Source: Azospirillum lipoferum 4B (GTDB taxonomy: Bacteria; Pseudomonadota; Alphaproteobacteria; Azospirillales; Azospirillaceae). Taken from it: a stretch of 64,000 nucleotides of DNA. Position 1 is the stretch's first letter; each line of letters begins with the position of its first letter. This document shows positions 17,108 to 24,851 of the stretch, in pieces. The notes beneath the pieces are model-generated. The model was not told the origin of the DNA and ran no database searches. It saw only the letters and a program-made list of their open reading frames with translations. A program made the translations under genes and the position numbers. Location: contig NC_016585.1 of the NCBI RefSeq assembly GCF_000283655.1, positions 439,001 to 503,000 on the forward strand. Reading direction: 5' to 3'.

Positions 17108-18924
17108 CGACGCTGGCCACCATGCTGGCGGCGGCCTTGCGGCTGCTGGGCTACTACAACGGCAACGATTACAGCGCCGACAATCCGGGCGGCATGTCCG
17201 GTGTCGGCGGCATGGCGACCAATTGGGAACCCTGTATCCAGGACATCGGCACGGTGGCCAACGGGGTGGGGGAGGTCGCCGGCACCATCGCCGCCGCGCA
17301 ATCCACCATTGCACTGGTCTGGGATGCCGCCACCGCGGCGGCCGACCCCGGCGCCGGCAAGCTGCGCGCCACCACCGCCACTCCGGCGCTGGGCAGCTAC
17401 AGCCTGCTGGTGTCGGCCACCGACTCCGCCGGCGCCGGTATCGGCGCCATGCTGTCGGAGCTGGGCAGCAGCAGCTCGGCCACCAAGGCGCGGGCGCGGT
17501 TGGTGGCGGTTGGGGATGCCTCCAAGTACCTCGACCTGCAGGTTACAGGCGTTTCGGGCGCGGGGGCTTACCGGACGGTCGCCGTGACCTGCATCGGCGG
17601 ACCCGGTGGATTTGGCGCAGGCGATGCCATTGCGCTGGGTTGGGTGCGGTCCGGCGACAAGGGCGATGCCGGCGGCGCCACCCTTCCGGCGGGGACGCTT
17701 GCGGCGCCCGGCTTGGCAGTTTCCGGCGATAGCAACACCGGCCTTGCGCAGGTCGGTGGGGCTGACAGCTTGAGCATGGTTGGCGGCGGCGCTGAAGTTA
17801 TTCGGGCCTCTCCGAACGCAGCCAAGGTCTACGGCGCTCTGACGGTGGGTGATCGTGGCGACGGGTTTGGAAGTGCACTGACGCTTACCCCCGGGTCTGG
17901 GCCAGACTGGCACGTCTATTCAAGGGCCGGCGATGGCGCGCTGGTGGTCTTCCATCACAAAAACCGCTTGGGCACCACCGTGGCAACGGAAGTTATGGTG
18001 CTGAAAGATGGCGATATCGTCGATTTTGCGCGGCGCCCGACCGTAGGTGGCCTGCCGATTTCCGGCGGCTTCACGCCCGCCACGTTGTCGGCCTCCTACA
18101 CCGTGCTGTCTACCGACGCGGGCAAGCTGATTGAGTGCACGGCCGGTCTGACGCTGGCGCTCACCGCTGCGGCGATGGCGGGTAACGGGTTCACGTTCGC
18201 GGCGTGGAACAACAGCACCGGGGCCGTCATCGTCGATCCGAGCGGTTCGGAGCTGATCAACGGTGGCTCGACGCTGACGCTCTTGGCCGGGCAGTGGGCT
18301 ATCATCACCTGCACCGCGTCGGCGTGGAAGGCGCTGACGCAGACCACGCGATCATCATGCGTGTTGTCGTCCACCGACAAGGAAAGCGGGCTGGTCATCA
18401 CGAACGGTGGCCTGACCGCGTCGGTTGCCAGCGGTGGCGCGATGCAGTCGGGCCGCGGCACCGTGGCGTTGTCGGGGCAGAAGTATTTCGAAGTCGCCCT
18501 CGACATCGTCGCCACGTCCGGTCTTACCGCCATCGTCGGCATAGCGACCGCGGCGGCGACATTTGGGTCCACATTCGGTCTCGCGACATCCGCCAACGGC
18601 TACGGGTTTGCGAGCGACACCGGCAACAAACTCAACAACTCGTCGCAATCGGCTTACAGCTCGTCTTGGGGTACGGCCGGACATGTTGTCGGCGTCGCTT
18701 ACGATGACGTGAGTACGCCCGGCACAGTCAAAGTTTGGCTGTCCATAAATGGCGTGTGGCAGGCATCCGGTAATCCGGCGACGGGCGCCAACCCTGCCTT
18801 TTCCATCTCTGCCGCAACATTCTATCCGGCGATCACGCTCAAGAACGGCGGCCAAGCCACCGCCAGATTTACCGCGGCACAATGGTCCTACTCTGCCCCG
18901 GCTGGGTTCACTCAGATTTCGTGA
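17104..18924 (+). CDS. Tail fibre / receptor-binding protein with C-terminal SPRY-like domain
   Basis: This 606-residue protein probably contacts the host surface. The N-terminal 200 residues are Ala/Gly-rich and likely attach to the tail tip. The middle has a fibre-like repeat of short strands, including a SGDSNTGLAQVGGADSLSMV segment typical of phage fibre and tailspike head regions. The last 140 residues resemble a SPRY/B30.2 beta-sandwich: GQKYFEVALDI, then a GVAYD strand, VKVWLSINGVWQ, FYPAITL and a terminal SAPAGFTQIS. The GC content drops in the second half, as expected for a fibre tip acquired by exchange. It overlaps the preceding stop. Confidence 0.72.
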   Translation: MTTLATMLAAALRLLGYYNGNDYSADNPGGMSGVGGMATNWEPCIQDIGTVANGVGEVAGTIAAAQSTIALVWDAATAAADPGAGKLRATTATPALGSYSLLVSATDSAGAGIGAMLSELGSSSSATKARARLVAVGDASKYLDLQVTGVSGAGAYRTVAVTCIGGPGGFGAGDAIALGWVRSGDKGDAGGATLPAGTLAAPGLAVSGDSNTGLAQVGGADSLSMVGGGAEVIRASPNAAKVYGALTVGDRGDGFGSALTLTPGSGPDWHVYSRAGDGALVVFHHKNRLGTTVATEVMVLKDGDIVDFARRPTVGGLPISGGFTPATLSASYTVLSTDAGKLIECTAGLTLALTAAAMAGNGFTFAAWNNSTGAVIVDPSGSELINGGSTLTLLAGQWAIITCTASAWKALTQTTRSSCVLSSTDKESGLVITNGGLTASVASGGAMQSGRGTVALSGQKYFEVALDIVATSGLTAIVGIATAAATFGSTFGLATSANGYGFASDTGNKLNNSSQSAYSSSWGTAGHVVGVAYDDVSTPGTVKVWLSINGVWQASGNPATGANPAFSISAATFYPAITLKNGGQATARFTAAQWSYSAPAGFTQIS

Positions 18925-18932
18925 GGATGACG

Positions 18933-19406
18933 ATGATCAAGACATGCCCGCCGTACGATCCGGCGACCCATCGTCCTGTTCCGGACGCTTTCGATGAGAT
19001 GCCCGACGGGGCCGGTGGCGTCGAGCTGGTGCAGCGCATCGAGCCGATTCCCCTGGCGGAGGTGAGGGCCGCACGCAAGGAAGCACTTGCGGCATTGCGC
19101 TGGGAACGGGAATGCAGCGGCATCACGATGCCGGACGGGTCCTTCATCGCTACCGATGACCGCTCCAAGACGCTGCTCAATGGGAAGTACCGCACGGCGG
19201 AGAAGTATCCGGAGCGTCTCCACCGATGGAAGGGACCGGAAGGCGAAGTCACCCTGACCAGCGGGCAGGTGATCGCCATCGGGGATGCCGTTTCCGATTA
19301 CGTGCAAGCGTGTTTCGACCGGGAACTCGACCTGATCGCGGACATCGACGCGGCGGAAACAGCCGTTGCGGTTTGGGCTGTGGACATCGCCACCGGCTGG
19401 CCTTGA
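18933..19406 (+). CDS. DUF4376 phage protein (fibre-associated)
   Basis: This 157-residue protein has the DUF4376 pattern: a helix with ARKEALAALRWERE, then DGSFIATDDRSKTLLNGK, VTLTSGQVIAIGDAV and a terminal helix ending DIATGWP. Such proteins lie next to fibre genes in many phages and prophages and are thought to help fibre assembly or attachment. In-frame starts are GTG 18921, ATG 18927 and ATG 18933. I prefer 18933 because GAGG lies six bases before it. A short intrinsic terminator follows at 19440. Confidence 0.75.
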   Translation: MIKTCPPYDPATHRPVPDAFDEMPDGAGGVELVQRIEPIPLAEVRAARKEALAALRWERECSGITMPDGSFIATDDRSKTLLNGKYRTAEKYPERLHRWKGPEGEVTLTSGQVIAIGDAVSDYVQACFDRELDLIADIDAAETAVAVWAVDIATGWP

Positions 19407-19439
19407 CGCCGCGACAACACTCCAACCCCTGATCCACCC

Positions 19440-19462
19440 GGCCGCCAGCGAGCGGCCTTTTT
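19440..19462 (+). terminator. Short Rho-independent terminator before lysis genes
   Basis: A 6-bp GGCCGC/GCGGCC stem (19440-19445 with 19452-19457) with a 6-base loop is directly followed by TTTTT. It separates tail from lysis genes. Confidence 0.7.
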
Positions 19463-19479
19463 CATGCCTGGAGGATCCC

Positions 19480-20241
19480 ATGCGTGCCATTCCGCAAGCC
19501 GCCGTCGACCTGGTGAAGGAGGCCGAAGGCCTGCGCCTCACCGCCTACCCGGATCCCGCCACCGGCGGCGCTCCCTGGACGATCGGCTACGGCCACACCG
19601 GCCCGGACGTCCGGCCGGGCCTGCGCATCGACAAGGCGCAGGCCGAGCGGCTGTTGCAGGCCGACCTCGACACCGCCGCGGCGGTGGTCGACCGCGCCGT
19701 CACCGTGGACCTGACCGACAACCAGCGCGGGGCGCTGGTGGCTTTCGTCATGAACATCGGGGCCGGCCGGAAGGCCAAGGGCAAGGACGCCGGCAAGGAC
19801 GGGTTCGTAACTCTGAAGAGCGGCCAGCCCTCCACCCTGCTGCGCAAGCTGAACCTTGGTGACGCTGCCGGCGCCGCGGCCGAGTTCGCCAAATGGACGC
19901 GCGGCAACGGCAAGGTGATGCCCGGCCTGGTCAAGCGCCGGGCGGCCGAGGCTGCCCTGTTCCTGTCGGACGAGGTCCACCCGGTGAGCCGGGTTGCCGA
20001 GCCGGCACCGGCGATGAAGCCGATGGCCAAGTCGGTCAGCGCCGTCAGCGGTGGCGGTGCGCTCGGCCTCGCCGGCGTCGCCGTCCTGCTGGACCAGGCG
20101 CGCGACGTCTCGACCGCCATCAAGGGGCTGCTGGAGACCTTGCCGTCGGGCGCGCTGGGCTGGGCGGTGGCCGCCCTGCTGGGGCTGGCGGTGGCGGTGA
20201 TGCTCTACCGGCGCTGGGACGACCAGCGCAAGGCGGCCTGA
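19480..20241 (+). CDS. GH24 lysozyme (endolysin) with C-terminal membrane anchor
   Basis: This 253-residue protein would cut peptidoglycan at host lysis. The first 165 residues are a T4-type lysozyme domain with Glu16 in EAEGLR, Asp25 in AYPD and Thr34 in the WTIGYGHT segment, the Glu-Asp-Thr triad spacing of GH24. There is no N-terminal signal-arrest segment. Instead the C-terminus has one strong hydrophobic helix (ALGWAVAALLGLAVAVML, about residues 225-242) followed by a basic tail. No separate holin gene is visible, so the anchor may carry that role or fix the enzyme in the membrane. ATG 19480 has GGAGGA four bases before. The stop overlaps the next ATG. Confidence 0.85.
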   Translation: MRAIPQAAVDLVKEAEGLRLTAYPDPATGGAPWTIGYGHTGPDVRPGLRIDKAQAERLLQADLDTAAAVVDRAVTVDLTDNQRGALVAFVMNIGAGRKAKGKDAGKDGFVTLKSGQPSTLLRKLNLGDAAGAAAEFAKWTRGNGKVMPGLVKRRAAEAALFLSDEVHPVSRVAEPAPAMKPMAKSVSAVSGGGALGLAGVAVLLDQARDVSTAIKGLLETLPSGALGWAVAALLGLAVAVMLYRRWDDQRKAA

Positions 20242-20486
20242 TGCTGGCCTTCCTCACCACGGGCTGGGGCCGGGTGGCCGCCGGCCTGATCCTCGCCAGC
20301 CTGGTGCTGGCGGGGATCGCCACCTTCGGCGCGCTTCAGCGCCAAGCCGGGCGGCAGGACGCCGTCCTCGAGTCGACCACGCAGGCACTCCGGAACGCAG
20401 AGGTGCGCCATGGGATTGAGGATGATCTGCGCCAGCATCCTGCTGGCGCTGCTGAACGGCTGCACGACCGGTGGAGCCGGGACTGA
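20241..20486 (+). CDS. Probable inner-membrane spanin (Rz-like)
   Basis: This 81-residue protein starts in a TGATG overlap with the lysozyme stop. It has one N-terminal transmembrane helix (VAAGLILASLVLAGIATF, residues about 12-29), then a charged helical periplasmic part (QAGRQDAVLESTTQALRNAE) ending in RLHDRWSRD. That is the layout of Rz-type spanins, which join inner and outer membranes at the last step of lysis. A lipoprotein frame is embedded in and extends beyond its 3' end, as for Rz1. Family assignment is by architecture and context. Confidence 0.65.
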   Translation: MLAFLTTGWGRVAAGLILASLVLAGIATFGALQRQAGRQDAVLESTTQALRNAEVRHGIEDDLRQHPAGAAERLHDRWSRD

Positions 20487-20627
20487 GGAGGGCTGTGCCG
20501 CCTTTTGCCGATCTACACCAGCCGGGTCGATATGTTCAACGATGCTACGGCCGAACAACTGCTGACGCACAAACTGACTCATGCCCGGTTGTGCGGCGGG
20601 ATACCTCTGACCGAAGTCGGCTTTTGA
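20410..20627 (+). pseudogene. Outer-membrane spanin (Rz1-like lipoprotein) with frameshift
   Basis: A small frame from ATG 20410 encodes a lipoprotein signal with lipobox LLNGC (Cys18), followed by TTGGAGTEEGCAAF. It then derails and stops at 20563. In the -1 frame from about 20505 the reading continues as PIYTSRVDMFNDATAEQLL through THARLCGG to a stop at 20625. The two parts together look like one Rz1-type o-spanin of about 72 residues, so I infer a one-base frameshift near the TTTT at 20503-20506. It is embedded in the end of the i-spanin gene, as usual for Rz/Rz1. It could be a natural mutation, a sequencing error or, less likely, programmed. Confidence 0.55.
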
Positions 20628-20712
20628 CTGCAACCGCTGTGCGTACAAATTCATTGCTCGTTGCCCACTCGATGTGTAGGAGAGCAACGCGATCATTTAT
20701 AAAGAGGGAATC

Positions 20713-21894
20713 ATGTCTGAGGATGAGAAGCAAGTTCCCGGACGGGTTGCGGCAGAGGACTATAGACGGCAAAGGCAGGAGGCAGATTACGGTCGTGATA
20801 GCTTCGCAAAAGAAGCTCGGGAGGGTTTTCATGAGTACATGAAGACAGGTCGCGATCGGATGATCAAGCTTGCTCGACCCTATACATCCAGTGAGCAAGA
20901 AGCAGAGGCCCTTGCCGACAAAGTTATGAAAGAGGTAACAACAGCTGATATTTCACAGTACGACGACCCTACGGGGAGCCGAGTAATCAAAGACATCGTT
21001 AGCAAAATTGATAAGGCTTGTGCTGAATGCAAAATACCCATGCGTGAGGGCGTTGTTGTGGGCGTCTCCGTAACAAGTGGGTTGCACGCCTACCAGAGCG
21101 AGGTGCTGGCGACCGATGCTAGCATTATCGATTTTGCTATTCCGTTCCTTTCGTTCTGCAACCAAGTAGCAATTCTAGTGACCAGATTGCTGTCACACTC
21201 GCGAAGTGAGGATGAAAAAGTCATAAACTGTGATCCTGAGTGTGTACGCGTTCTTTTGGCCAATGATAACATTATGCTCGCAATATGGAGTGAATTAATC
21301 GCCCATTACGCAATAGAAGGTCAGATGATGAAGTTACCAAGATTGCCTATCGACAATGAAAGGTTATCCACCAGAGTGAGTATACTATATTCGATGGAGC
21401 TTTTTGCTGTGGCTCATGAATATGGACATCACGTTCTGATGCATGGTGTGGTGGAAAGCTCCAGCCCGTCGGGCGACGGGACTGCTATGGAGCATGACGC
21501 CGACACCTTCGCACGGATGATCTCAATGGTGATCGGATGCCTTAGCGAACCACCAAATGCATTCGCAACGTCGGGAGTTGGTGCGGTGCTGATGCTTGGA
21601 GCACTCGAATTAGTGCGACGGGCTAGGCACGTACTCGAGACAGGTAATACCGCGTTTCCTCCCCGTAAGATCCATCCGCCCTTTCATGAGCGCATCATCC
21701 GCATTGGAGAATTCGATAGCTTTGCGCCCGAGGAGTTCCATGAACAGTATTCTGCTATGAGAAAAGATTTTTTTGACATCGTGCAAGTGATCTGGGCTGC
21801 TGTTGAACCCGTAATGCTGGGTATGCATCATGTGGGTGGGGTGAAGTTGTCCCCCCGCGAAGAGGCTCGCGTGGACTGGCTTTCTCTCATCTGA
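20713..21894 (+). CDS. Prophage cargo gluzincin metalloprotease (Lit/M48-like)
   Basis: This 393-residue protein is clearly more AT-rich than its neighbours, typical of a recently gained cargo gene. A zinc site is visible: HEYGH at residues 235-239, then ExxAD at 260-264. A hydrophobic helix (GVGAVLMLGALELV, 288-301) and HPPFHERI at 321-328 follow. The same order occurs in M48 peptidases and in Lit, the e14 prophage exclusion protease (peptidase family U49). The N-terminal 110 residues are charged and helical, and a hydrophobic stretch lies at 137-160. There is no signal peptide, so the protein is probably cytoplasmic. GAGGG lies four bases before the ATG. Function as a phage exclusion factor is inferred from location and architecture. 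Confidence 0.65.
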   Translation: MSEDEKQVPGRVAAEDYRRQRQEADYGRDSFAKEAREGFHEYMKTGRDRMIKLARPYTSSEQEAEALADKVMKEVTTADISQYDDPTGSRVIKDIVSKIDKACAECKIPMREGVVVGVSVTSGLHAYQSEVLATDASIIDFAIPFLSFCNQVAILVTRLLSHSRSEDEKVINCDPECVRVLLANDNIMLAIWSELIAHYAIEGQMMKLPRLPIDNERLSTRVSILYSMELFAVAHEYGHHVLMHGVVESSSPSGDGTAMEHDADTFARMISMVIGCLSEPPNAFATSGVGAVLMLGALELVRRARHVLETGNTAFPPRKIHPPFHERIIRIGEFDSFAPEEFHEQYSAMRKDFFDIVQVIWAAVEPVMLGMHHVGGVKLSPREEARVDWLSLI

Positions 21895-22450
21895 ATGGCA
21901 CCTATTTGTGCAGTTTGGCTTCAGTGCCTTTAGGAAGGTGCTTCCTTGCTGAAGGCTTTGGAGCTCTCTGACACAGAAAGTGCGGTTGCAACGATGTCAC
22001 CGCGTGCACAAAATTCCGTAATCTTATACCTGTCAGGTTAACATATTTGCGTAATAATATGTTATGTTTTGGGAGATGATTGAAATTCACAATAAAATAT
22101 TAGTGAGCATATTTTTTTAAATTCGACAAATAAAGCGGTGATAATGTAAGCTCTTCTATATTATTTACTTTACGCTTCTCTGCGGAGAAGTATGCATAAA
22201 ACTATGCGAATTCGTCGAACAGTTCTCAGTGATGTGAGGAAAATTCTTATTTCTTTAAAGTTCCCGTCAAATGCTCGTCTGGCAGGTTGAGACCGTTGAT
22301 TTTGCTTAGCTTCGGACCAGTCCTAATCAGCGCTCTTAGTAAGAAAACCGTATCCTAAGGGACTGTGGAACCATATGCAAAACGGGCGGCCGCTTCACCG
22401 CGACCGCCCATCAAAGGAAAAGACGTATATCTTCCTTGTCTAACCCATTG
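21895..22450. other. AT-rich non-coding right end of prophage
   Basis: About 0.55 kb of AT-rich DNA after the metalloprotease gene contains no convincing gene on either strand. It holds a small hairpin (CTTCTC/GAGAAG, 22175-22190), the palindrome TATGCATA at 22191-22198 and several A/T runs. GC content returns to the host level by about 22,480. I infer the right prophage boundary lies here, but no att repeat can be shown because the left end is outside the window. Confidence 0.5.
22384..22409. terminator. Hairpin at prophage/host transition
   Basis: A 10-bp stem with one mismatch (22384-22393 with 22400-22409) and a 6-base loop. On the minus strand it is followed by GTTTTGC, so it could act as a weak terminator in that direction; on the plus strand there is no T-tract. 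Confidence 0.35.
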
Positions 22451-22963
22451 AAAATTCTAGTTTTCTGCAGATTGTTTCAATCTGTCATAGCCGCGCGCGC
22501 CATGGTCATGTCCTGCCCGGACGCCGGAAATAGCCGCTTCGGTAGGGATCTGCCCATGGCGTATGAAGGGGCACCGGCCTGTCCCTGACCGTTTCGCCGA
22601 CCCGCCTTACTTGCCTCAAAAGCTGCGGGCGGTCCGCCAAGCGCGGCAACCGCCGGGGCAACGGAGCGGTGCATACGCAGATACTATCCTTTTGGACAGC
22701 TGCGGTATCCCTCAGGATGCGCCCGCGACGGCGGCAAAGCCCCTACAGTATTAGGGTCGATCCGGGAGGGGTTCCATGTTGCAGGACGATGCCGTGACGG
22801 CCGGTTCTCTGGCCATCTCCGCCACGTTCCTGCCACTGACGCTGGCCGCATCCGGCAGGCAAGACAAGCAATCAAGAACCTGCCGGGTGCGGACCGGGCG
22901 GCGGTGCATCATGCCGCCATCGCCCCCGCCCTGCGGCGATTCCCAACGGGAAGGAAATCCACC
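22451..22963. other. Intergenic stretch without supported genes
   Basis: About 0.5 kb of host-like GC-rich DNA. Short open frames on both strands have no recognisable protein character. One plus frame from ATG 22776 has a purine-rich GGGAGGGG before it, but its product is low-complexity and overlaps the next gene. I see no RNA gene or repeat. Confidence 0.4.
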
Positions 22964-23227
22964 ATGGTCTCTCGCATGGCTCGGATCGTTCATATGGGAA
23001 AACTGGGCGGCTATGCGGCTCTTCTGGAGGGCACGCTGCTTGAACTGGACGGCCGTCTGCTCTGGCCTTCGACGGGGGCGCTGAGCGAGGCGATGCGGCG
23101 CGCCGGCATCCAGCCGTCGGACCTGATCCTCGACACCCGCTCGCCCGTCGGGGCCATGACCTCCGTGACGGTCAACGGATCGGCGGCCGGACTGCTCCGC
23201 TCCGGCGCTCTGGCGATGGCGGCGTGA
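22964..23227 (+). CDS. Small hypothetical protein
   Basis: This 87-residue protein starts at ATG 22964 with AAGGAAA seven bases upstream. It is moderately hydrophobic, with segments GKLGGYAALLEGTLLELDG and GALSEAMRRAGIQPSDLIL and a C-terminus ending GALAMAA. I do not recognise a family. Its 3' end overlaps the convergent DUF3108 gene by 56 bases, so one of the two reading frames may be annotated too long. Support is the ribosome site and a balanced amino-acid composition. Confidence 0.45.
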   Translation: MVSRMARIVHMGKLGGYAALLEGTLLELDGRLLWPSTGALSEAMRRAGIQPSDLILDTRSPVGAMTSVTVNGSAAGLLRSGALAMAA

Positions 23228-24053
23228 CGCCGGTCAGGTGGGCGACCACGCTGCCGAAATCGCTGTCCGTCTCCAGCCGCACCGGCAGGGGCGGATAGCC
23301 GGCGGCGACCGGGGCCAGCCACAGATCCACCGGCGGCCGGTCGGCCGGGTTGCTCCGCTGCCAGAAGCGGCCGGTCGGGCCCGACTTGCCATATCCCGCC
23401 ACCGGCTTGTAGCTGACCCGGCATTGCTGGGCGACCCCGGAGAAGACCGAATACCGTGACGGATCGACGATCCGCCGCCCCACCTCGGTGAACATCATGT
23501 CATAGCGGCGGCGGCCGTCGAACACCGGCAGCGAGCGGTCGCAATGCTGGCTCGCCCCCACCGCGAGCAGCAGGTCGAGCACGGCGGACAGCGGGTCCAG
23601 CGTACCGCGCTGCAGGGCGGGCGGCACCGGCTCGCGGTCGTCGGTCTCCGGCGGGGGAGTGACGGTGGCGGATACATCGCCCTGCGGCCCGTAGGTCAGC
23701 GTTACGGAGCGCGGCTCCCCGCGGAACTGGCTGGATTGCCGGTGGCTGGCCGGCCTCAGGTCCTCGCCCTGGCGGTGGCCGTCGCTCTGCGATTCCGTCT
23801 TCCAGCTGAACAGGCGGCCGATGGTGCCCCCGGTCACCGCCGACACCGCGATCCGGTAGCGGTCGCCGGTCACCTCCAGCGTCGCATCCACGTCCAGTGC
23901 GGTGACGCCGCCGACGAACACGCGGTAGGTCGCCCTCACCGGCTCTGCCATGGCCGCCGGTGCGGCGAGTGTCAGCAGGGGGAGCGACAGGCCGGCGGCC
24001 AGCAGGGCCGTTCCGAAACGGTCGGGGAGGCGGTGAGGGCTGGGATGGGGCAC
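23172..24053 (-). CDS. DUF3108-type exported protein
   Basis: This 293-residue protein has an N-terminal signal peptide (LLAAGLSLPLLTLAAPAAMA, cleavage after about residue 36). The mature part has the DUF3108 pattern: RATYRVFVGGVTALDVDATLEV at the start, a SWKTESQSDGHRQGEDLRP segment and a later DRSLPVFDGRRRYDM segment followed by CRVSYKPVAGY. Proteins of this type are periplasmic beta-barrel-like proteins of unknown function, seen widely in alphaproteobacteria. The gene stands alone and converges with the small gene at 22964. Confidence 0.8.
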   Translation of the reverse strand: MPHPSPHRLPDRFGTALLAAGLSLPLLTLAAPAAMAEPVRATYRVFVGGVTALDVDATLEVTGDRYRIAVSAVTGGTIGRLFSWKTESQSDGHRQGEDLRPASHRQSSQFRGEPRSVTLTYGPQGDVSATVTPPPETDDREPVPPALQRGTLDPLSAVLDLLLAVGASQHCDRSLPVFDGRRRYDMMFTEVGRRIVDPSRYSVFSGVAQQCRVSYKPVAGYGKSGPTGRFWQRSNPADRPPVDLWLAPVAAGYPPLPVRLETDSDFGSVVAHLTGVTPPSPERRSGAVRPPIR

Positions 24054-24241
24054 GGTCCGGGGCTCCTGCGGGCGGCGAAATCTTTTTTAAGATGGTGATG
24101 AATCTGGTGCTTGACACCCGGCAGGGAAGGCCGTAGAAACCCGCCCACCGCAGCGGCGGGGCCGACGACAGACGGTCGCGACGCTCCCGGGAAAGTCAGC
24201 CGGATCGGTTGAACGGAACGGGGCAAAGAGTTTCAGGGTTC

Positions 24242-24316
24242 GGGCGCGTAGCTCAGCGGGAGAGCATTCGCTTCACACGCGAAGGGTCACAGGTTCAATC
24301 CCTGTCGCGCCCACCA
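24242..24316 (+). tRNA. tRNA-Val (anticodon CAC)
   Basis: A complete cloverleaf of 75 bases: acceptor GGGCGCG (24242-24248) pairs with CGCGCCC (24306-24312), the D-arm has GCTCAGCGGGAGAGC, the anticodon arm is TTCGC-TTCACAC-GCGAA with anticodon CAC, and the T-arm is ACAGG-TTCAATC-CCTGT. The 3' CCA is encoded (24314-24316). CAC reads the valine codon GUG, common in this genome. No phage gene or duplicated 3' end is seen next to it. Confidence 0.97.
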
Positions 24317-24323
24317 TCAAAAA

Positions 24324-24352
24324 GGCTTCGGACGAAAGTCCGGAGCCTTTTC
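24324..24352 (+). terminator. Rho-independent terminator after tRNA-Val
   Basis: A 10-bp stem (24324-24333 with 24338-24347, one G-T pair) with a GAAA tetraloop is followed by TTTTCCTTTCC. It lies 7 bases after the tRNA. Confidence 0.92.
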
Positions 24353-24546
24353 CTTTCCCGGCCATTCTGCCAGGGGCGCAGCCGCTGCAAGCGGTGAGGC
24401 GCGGCGGAGCCACAGGAAAAACGCGCATTATATAATTCTTATATAGCGGGCGAATCCGCGGTCGATTGACGCAGATCAGCCCCGTTTGCGTTGCAATACG
24501 GTAGATAGGGTCATTCCCTGTCACCCGTTTCGGAAAGCCTCACCTC

Positions 24547-24711
24547 ATGGACGATACCCGCATCGCTCTGCTCTCTGTTGCCCTGCTCGTCGTGGTCCTC
24601 GCCATCATCATCGGCTCGGTGGTTTTCGTCCCGTCCTTCACCGCCCTGCTCGCCACGCTGCTGGCCTGGGCGAACCTGGCCTATCTGGTCGGCATCACCA
24701 TCAAGCGCTGA
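24547..24711 (+). CDS. Small two-helix membrane protein
   Basis: This 54-residue frame starts at ATG 24547 and encodes a short polar N-terminus (MDDTRI), a strong hydrophobic helix (LLVVVLAIIIGSVVFV) and a second one (LLATLLAWANLAYLVG), ending in TIKR. The composition is that of a real small membrane protein rather than noise. It lies upstream of panC on the same strand. No family is recognised. It is shorter than many gene callers accept. Confidence 0.5.
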   Translation: MDDTRIALLSVALLVVVLAIIIGSVVFVPSFTALLATLLAWANLAYLVGITIKR

Positions 24712-24851
24712 TGTTCCAGGGTCGACGCGGCGGGGAAGGGGATGCCTTCGCCGCCGCTTCGGCAACAGTCTGTCTTAGGGAAAGCTTTTCTGGACAGGAA
24801 CGGTCCGACGCGTTATCCAGCCCGCGAATTCGACGCGCAAGGACCGCCGCC

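Noticed and set aside
1-22000. Gene transfer agent instead of a prophage
   Set aside because: The terminase, gpW, portal, gpC, gpD and gpE order and the very long tape measure are lambda-type and unlike the compact alphaproteobacterial GTA cluster; lysis and cargo genes are also present.
21902-22090. Minus-strand 62-codon frame in the AT-rich block
   Set aside because: It starts at a GTG without ribosome site, and the product is basic without pattern.
22776-23084. Small plus-strand gene with a strong purine-rich ribosome site
   Set aside because: The predicted product loses protein character after about 30 residues and overlaps the better-supported frame at 22964.
24242-24316. tRNA-Val as the prophage attachment site
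   Set aside because: Prophage genes end about 2.3 kb before it, with an unrelated host gene between, and no second copy of the tRNA 3' end is seen.
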